A DNA stretch of 64,000 bases from Streptomyces phaeoluteigriseus (GTDB taxonomy: Bacteria > Actinomycetota > Actinomycetes > Streptomycetales > Streptomycetaceae): contig NZ_MPOH02000018.1 of NCBI RefSeq assembly GCF_001896135.2, forward strand, positions 23,194-87,193, written 5' to 3'. The notes under the pieces were generated by a model. The model was not told the DNA's origin and made no database searches. It worked only from the letters and a program-made list of their open reading frames with translations. Position 1 is the first letter of the stretch, and each line of letters begins with the position of its first letter. Positions 60,174 to 64,000 of the stretch are shown here, piece by piece. A program made the position numbers and the translations under genes.

Positions 60174-61142
60174 ATGCAGTACGTGAAGCTCGGTTCGACG
60201 GGTCTGGACGTGTCGCGGATCTGTCTGGGCTGCATGACCTACGGAGTGCCCGACCGGGGTACGCACGCGTGGACCCTCGACGAGGACGCGTCCCGTCCGC
60301 TCATCCGGCAGGCTCTCGAGGCCGGCATCACCTTCTTCGACACCGCCAACGTCTACTCCGACGGCACCAGCGAGGAGATCGTCGGCGCGGCGCTGCGCGA
60401 CTTCGCCCGCCGGGACGAGATCGTCCTCGCGACGAAGGTGCACGGCCGGATGCGGCAGGGGCCCAACGGCGGCGGCCTCTCCCGCAAGGCGATCCTGACC
60501 GAGATCGACCACAGCCTGAGCCGCCTCGGCACCGACCACGTCGACCTCTACCAGATCCACCGATTCGACCCGTACACCCCGGTGGAGGAGACGATGGAGG
60601 CCCTGCACGACCTCGTGAAGGCGGGCAAGGTGCGTTATCTCGGGGCGAGTTCGATGTACGCCTGGCAGTTCTCCAAGATGCAGTACACCGCGGAGCGGCA
60701 CGGCTGGACGAAGTTCGTCTCCATGCAGAACCACTACAACCTGCTCTACCGCGAGGAGGAGCGCGAGATGCTGCCGCTCTGCGCCGACCAGGGCGTCGGC
60801 GTGCTGCCGTGGAGTCCGCTGGCCCGCGGCCGGCTCACCCGCGACTGGGGCACCGCCACCGACCGCAGCGCGCGGGACGAGTTCGGCAGCGGCCTCTACC
60901 CTGACAGCGACCGGGCCGTCGTGGAGGCCGTCACCCGCGTCGCCGAGGCGCGCGGCGTCCCGCGTGCCCAGGTGGCCCTGTCCTGGCTGCTCCGGCAGGA
61001 CACGGTGACGGCCCCGATCATCGGCGCCTCGAAGCCACGCCACATCGAGGACGCGGTCGCGGCGGTGGAACTGACCCTCACCGACAAGGAGGCGGAGGAG
61101 CTGGGGCAGGCGTACACCCCGCACGCGGTCTCGGGTCACTGA
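60174..61142 (+). CDS. Aldo/keto reductase
   Basis: Protein of 322 residues of the AKR family. It starts MQYVKLGSTGLDVSRICLGCMTYG and has FFDTANVYSDG with the catalytic Tyr, ATKVHG with the catalytic Lys and LYQIHRFDP with the catalytic His. The phosphate-binding region is IIGASKPRHIEDAVAAV. Likely NADPH-dependent; reduces a sugar or carbonyl compound. ATG at 60174. Divergent from nothing obvious; ends near the 412-base gap. Confidence 0.9.
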   Translation: MQYVKLGSTGLDVSRICLGCMTYGVPDRGTHAWTLDEDASRPLIRQALEAGITFFDTANVYSDGTSEEIVGAALRDFARRDEIVLATKVHGRMRQGPNGGGLSRKAILTEIDHSLSRLGTDHVDLYQIHRFDPYTPVEETMEALHDLVKAGKVRYLGASSMYAWQFSKMQYTAERHGWTKFVSMQNHYNLLYREEEREMLPLCADQGVGVLPWSPLARGRLTRDWGTATDRSARDEFGSGLYPDSDRAVVEAVTRVAEARGVPRAQVALSWLLRQDTVTAPIIGASKPRHIEDAVAAVELTLTDKEAEELGQAYTPHAVSGH

Positions 61143-61260
61143 CGGCGCGGACGTGGCGCGGACGCGGCGCCGACCGGGGCGGGCGGGGCGGAATGCGCCG
61201 CGTAATTACCTCCCGAAAAGGGACACCATTACAGCGACCGCCGCGAATGGCGAACCGTCA

Positions 61261-61275
61261 TTGACGGATTGTCAA
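61261..61275. promoter_or_regulatory. Inverted repeat in the gap upstream of the sigma-like gene
   Basis: TTGAC-GGATT-GTCAA is a perfect 5-bp inverted repeat with a 5-base centre. It lies in the 412-base gap (61143-61554), which is less GC-rich than its surroundings and holds no recognisable gene or RNA; the gap is probably the promoter region of the next gene. Binding protein unknown. Confidence 0.35.
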
Positions 61276-61554
61276 AAACACTGCCGCGGTACGCAATGCA
61301 CGAAACCGCGAGATCCCTTGTTATGCCTGGTCCGCCTGTGCAAAGGTGGGGCCTTGTCGGCGCACGGAGAGTATTTTCCCCGACTGTGCGCGCGAGGCGT
61401 CCCCGTCCGTACTCCCCACGTTTCAAAAGAGCCGCACTCTGCGGGCGTCCGGGATGTCGAACATTGTGCGCAAGGATCCCCGTCGTTGCGAGGGCGGGTT
61501 CACCCGCCCATTTGGTACAGACTTTATCCCGCATGTCCCCGGAGGAATGCACCC

Positions 61555-63515
61555 GTGAAAGACGCAGGCCTGTCGAATTCCCCTTCGGCGCGCCGCTTCG
61601 AGGTGACGGACGAACAGCTGAGCGCCGAGCTGAAGAACTGGACGGGCACCTCGCCCGCGCTGCACCCCGTCGGTGAACTGCTGGACCGGCACTGGGAGGC
61701 GGCCTTCGCCTACGCCCGGCTGTGCTCCGACGGAGAGCGGGCGGCCGGCATGCTCACCACGGCTGCCTTCACCCGGCTGTTCGGCGAGACCCTGCGGCAG
61801 AACGGGCCGACCTCCGCCTGGCGGCCCCACCTTCTGCTCACCGTGCGCCGCATAGCCGCGGAGTGGGACTCCGACGCCGTCGGGACCTGCTCCACCCCGA
61901 CCTGCGAGCCGCCGCGAGCGACGGCGAACGGCCGGCCGCCCGGCTGCTCCCGCCCGTGCACCGCCGCCTGCTGTCCCGGGCGTTCCAGCGGCTGTCACCG
62001 TCCGCGCGCTGCCTGCTGTGGCACACCGAGATCGAGGCCGAACCCCTCGCCGTCCCGGCCGGACTGCTCGGTCTGGACGAGGAGGGCGCCCACGTCGAAC
62101 TGCGCCGGGCCCGCGACCGGCTCCGCGAGGAATGCCTCCAGGTCCACCGCGAACTCGCCGTGGACGAGGACTGCCACCTCTACCACCGGCTCCTCGACGT
62201 CACCTGCCGCCGTGGCGGCATCGACGTCGACCCCGACCTGCGCACCCACCTCGGCCACTGCCGGCACTGCGCGCACACCGCCGACCAGCTGAACCAGTTC
62301 GGCGCGGGCCTAGGCATCGCCCTCGCCGAGGGCGTCCTCGGCTGGGGTGCCGCCGCCTACCTCCGAGCCAGGACGGAGCCCTCCGCCGACGCGCCCGTCG
62401 CGGCACCGCCCGTCCGGCGGCTGGCCTCCGTCGGCGAGGCCTTCACCGACGAGACGGCCGTCGCCCCATCCCTCGGCGCGACCGGAACGGGCGAACCCGC
62501 CGCGGTCCCGGCCCCGGGCACAGAACCGCACGACGGCTCCCCTTCCCCAGGCGACTCCGGCCAGGCCCCCCGTCCCGGCACCCGCCGTTCGGCGAACAAG
62601 GCGGCCCGCCGTGTCCGCCGCCGCAACCTCGCCGTCGCCGTGCTCACCGTCAGCGGGCTGGTCGTCCTCCCGCTCGTGCTGTGGTCCGCCGTCTCCGGCG
62701 GCGACTCCGCCTCCTCGGGCGACGACACCGCGGCCCCGGCCCCGGACAGGGACGCCTCCACCACCGACCCGTCGTGGGTCGGGGCCGGTGAGGAGACCCA
62801 GGGCACCCTGCGCGGCCGTCTGCACAACGTGGCCTCCGGGCTGTGCATCGGCGTCGTCGGCACGAAGGCCGTCAAGGACGCCGAGACCGAGCTGGCCGCC
62901 TGTTCCTCGGACGCCGGCCAGCAGTGGTCGTACGAGGCCGACGGGCTGCTGCGCAACACCGAGGACCCGGATCTCTGCCTCGACTCCCGCCTCGGCCACT
63001 CGATACGTCTGGCCGCCTGCGCGGGCGCCTCGCAGCCCGGCGCCAGGAACGTCCGCTACGACTTCACCCTCCAGGGCACGCTCGTCCCCCGCTCCGACCA
63101 GAACCTGGCCCTCGCGCCCGCCGCCACCGACGGCTCGGGAGCCCTCGTCCTGAAGAACCGCACGGACAGCAGCGCCCAGCGCTGGGTGATCGACACCTCC
63201 CAGCCCGACCCGCAGATGCAGGTCGTCAACTGGGGCGCCGACAGCAACCTCGCCGAGACCCGGACCTCGACGCCGCCCTCCGCACCCGAGGCGCCGAAGT
63301 CCCCGGCCCCCTCGTCGGCCCCGGAGTCGGCCCCGACTCCCACAACGGTCGCCCCGAGCCCCACACCCACCCCCGCACCCACTCCCTGCGGCTACCCGTA
63401 CGCGTACTCCTGCTCCGGAGGCGACACCCCGGACTACGGGTACGGAAACGGCGGTTATGGCTATGGCTATGGCGGCTATGGCTACGGCGGCCCCGGGCCG
63501 GGTGGCCGCCGCTGA
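61555..63515 (+). pseudogene. Sigma-like, single-membrane-span protein with ricin-type and Gly/Tyr-rich C-terminus, one frame change
   Basis: GTG 61555 follows GGAGGAA. The N-terminal part (LLDRHWEAAFAYARLCSDGE) resembles ECF-type sigma region 2; after a break at about 61874 (one missing base) a second region (LSPSARCLLWHTEIEAEPL) resembles region 4. A cysteine motif HLGHCRHCAHTADQL follows, then a membrane span (LAVAVLTVSGLVVLPLVLWSAV), a ricin/lectin-like stretch (GRLHNVASGLCIGVV and CSSDAGQQWSYEADGLL), a Pro/Thr/Ser linker and a C-terminal GYGYGYGGYGYGG repeat. Such sigma-like/lectin membrane proteins are known in Streptomyces; the exact role is not known. Confidence 0.65.
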
Positions 63516-63560
63516 CGAGTACGGCCCTCCGGGGCGCCTCCGGGGCGGCCCGGACGCGGA

Positions 63561-64000
63561 TCAGGGGCCGGTACCGGGCGCGAGCACGGTGAGACGCACC
63601 GAGGACGCGTTGCCCGACACAGGGACCGGTCCGCCGGTCCACGGCACGCGCAGCGGGTCCCGCTCGTCCGGCGGGGTCACCAGCAGCGTCGTAGGCGTGG
63701 CCGCCTCGGCGCCGCTGACCTCCGGGTGGGAGAACGTCAGACCGGCCCAGGCGCTGCGGCCCGGCGCGAGCGTCACGGTGACGGGATCGGAGTTCGGTGC
63801 ACGCCGGGGATCGGGGCCCACCTGCCGGCCGGAGGCGTCCAGGAAGGCGGCGCCCGGAAAGCCGCGCACGGTGCACGTACGGTCGGACGCGTTGGTGAGG
63901 ACGACCGGGAAGTTCCGCTGCCCGGCGCCCGGGTCGTTGCGCCCGACGGAGGCACGCAGCTCCGAGGTGTGGCAGCGGTCGACGGCGGCGGGCTGGGCGG
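63561..64000 (-). CDS. DUF4232-domain secreted protein (partial, N-terminus off the edge)
   Basis: The gene continues past the right edge; the visible 146 codons (stop 63561) read DRCHTSELRASVG, then NFPVVLTNASDRTCTVRGFPGAAFLDASGRQVG and VTVTLAPGRSAWAGLTF. CHTSELR at the start and the TCTVRGFPG motif are characteristic of DUF4232, an extracytoplasmic beta-sandwich in actinobacteria, usually after a lipoprotein or signal sequence. Function unknown. Confidence 0.8.
   Translation of the reverse strand, partial: AQPAAVDRCHTSELRASVGRNDPGAGQRNFPVVLTNASDRTCTVRGFPGAAFLDASGRQVGPDPRRAPNSDPVTVTLAPGRSAWAGLTFSHPEVSGAEAATPTTLLVTPPDERDPLRVPWTGGPVPVSGNASSVRLTVLAPGTGP

Overview
The window is a piece of a Streptomyces (or close relative) chromosome. 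Base composition is very GC-rich with strong third-position GC, GTG starts are common, and neighbouring genes often overlap by 4 bases (ATGA/GTGA). The families present are typical of the genus: DUF2470 under an iron box, DUF4235, DUF4232, FBP-type zinc finger, STAS antagonist, ECF sigma factor with a SnoaL tail, and FUSC-type membrane proteins. No rRNA, tRNA, CRISPR array, prophage or intact insertion sequence was seen. The gene content is ordinary chromosome-arm accessory metabolism.

Layout. 1-6.5 kb: end of a DauR/YheO-type regulator, a PLP-dependent dehydratase, a cupin, a MoxR/VWA (CoxE-like) pair, an unknown protein and a Rieske-tailed FAD oxidoreductase. 6.5-22.1 kb is the most coherent block, an L-rhamnose catabolic locus. 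Leftward run rhaI, rhaEW (aldolase/lactaldehyde dehydrogenase fusion), rhaB, lutA, lutB, lutC. Rightward run rhaT, two permeases, a lipoprotein binding protein, rhaM mutarotase, a secreted BNR_4 beta-propeller enzyme and a LacI-type regulator. Between the two runs, 14.22-14.50 kb holds two divergent promoters, each with a LacI-like inverted repeat at its start point, plus a third palindrome. Together these genes would release and import rhamnose, epimerise, isomerise, phosphorylate and cleave it to DHAP and L-lactaldehyde, oxidise the latter to L-lactate, and burn the lactate through LutABC.

22-42 kb: S33 peptidase, PIG-L deacetylase, ECF sigma factor, pentapeptide protein, CYP102-like P450 with divergent TetR, iron-regulated DUF2470 protein, Tat lipoprotein lactonase, two FUSC-type membrane proteins, FBP protein, HD protein, APH-like kinase, ROK regulator, NAD-epimerase, HAD phosphatase, PHP protein and an SDR. 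42-64 kb: a topoisomerase IB remnant, VanZ, a PRPP-synthetase paralogue, a STAS protein, a MarR-controlled aldehyde/alcohol dehydrogenase pair with twin operators, quinone reductase/GlxA divergent pair, a TetR/DUF1304 operon with twin operators, and a string of small redox or membrane proteins, ending in a broken sigma-like/ricin-like membrane protein and a partial DUF4232 protein.

A caution applies to the whole window. About a dozen conserved genes (lutB, rhaB, the LacI gene, S33 peptidase, pentapeptide protein, HD protein, epimerase, glxA, GST, serine hydrolase, sigma-like protein and others) are split by frame changes that one- or two-base corrections, mostly in short G/C runs, would repair. 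This looks more like uncorrected long-read indels than real decay. Three other loci (a topoisomerase IB tail, a ferric-reductase-like fragment and possibly a DUF5999 gene) look like true remnants.
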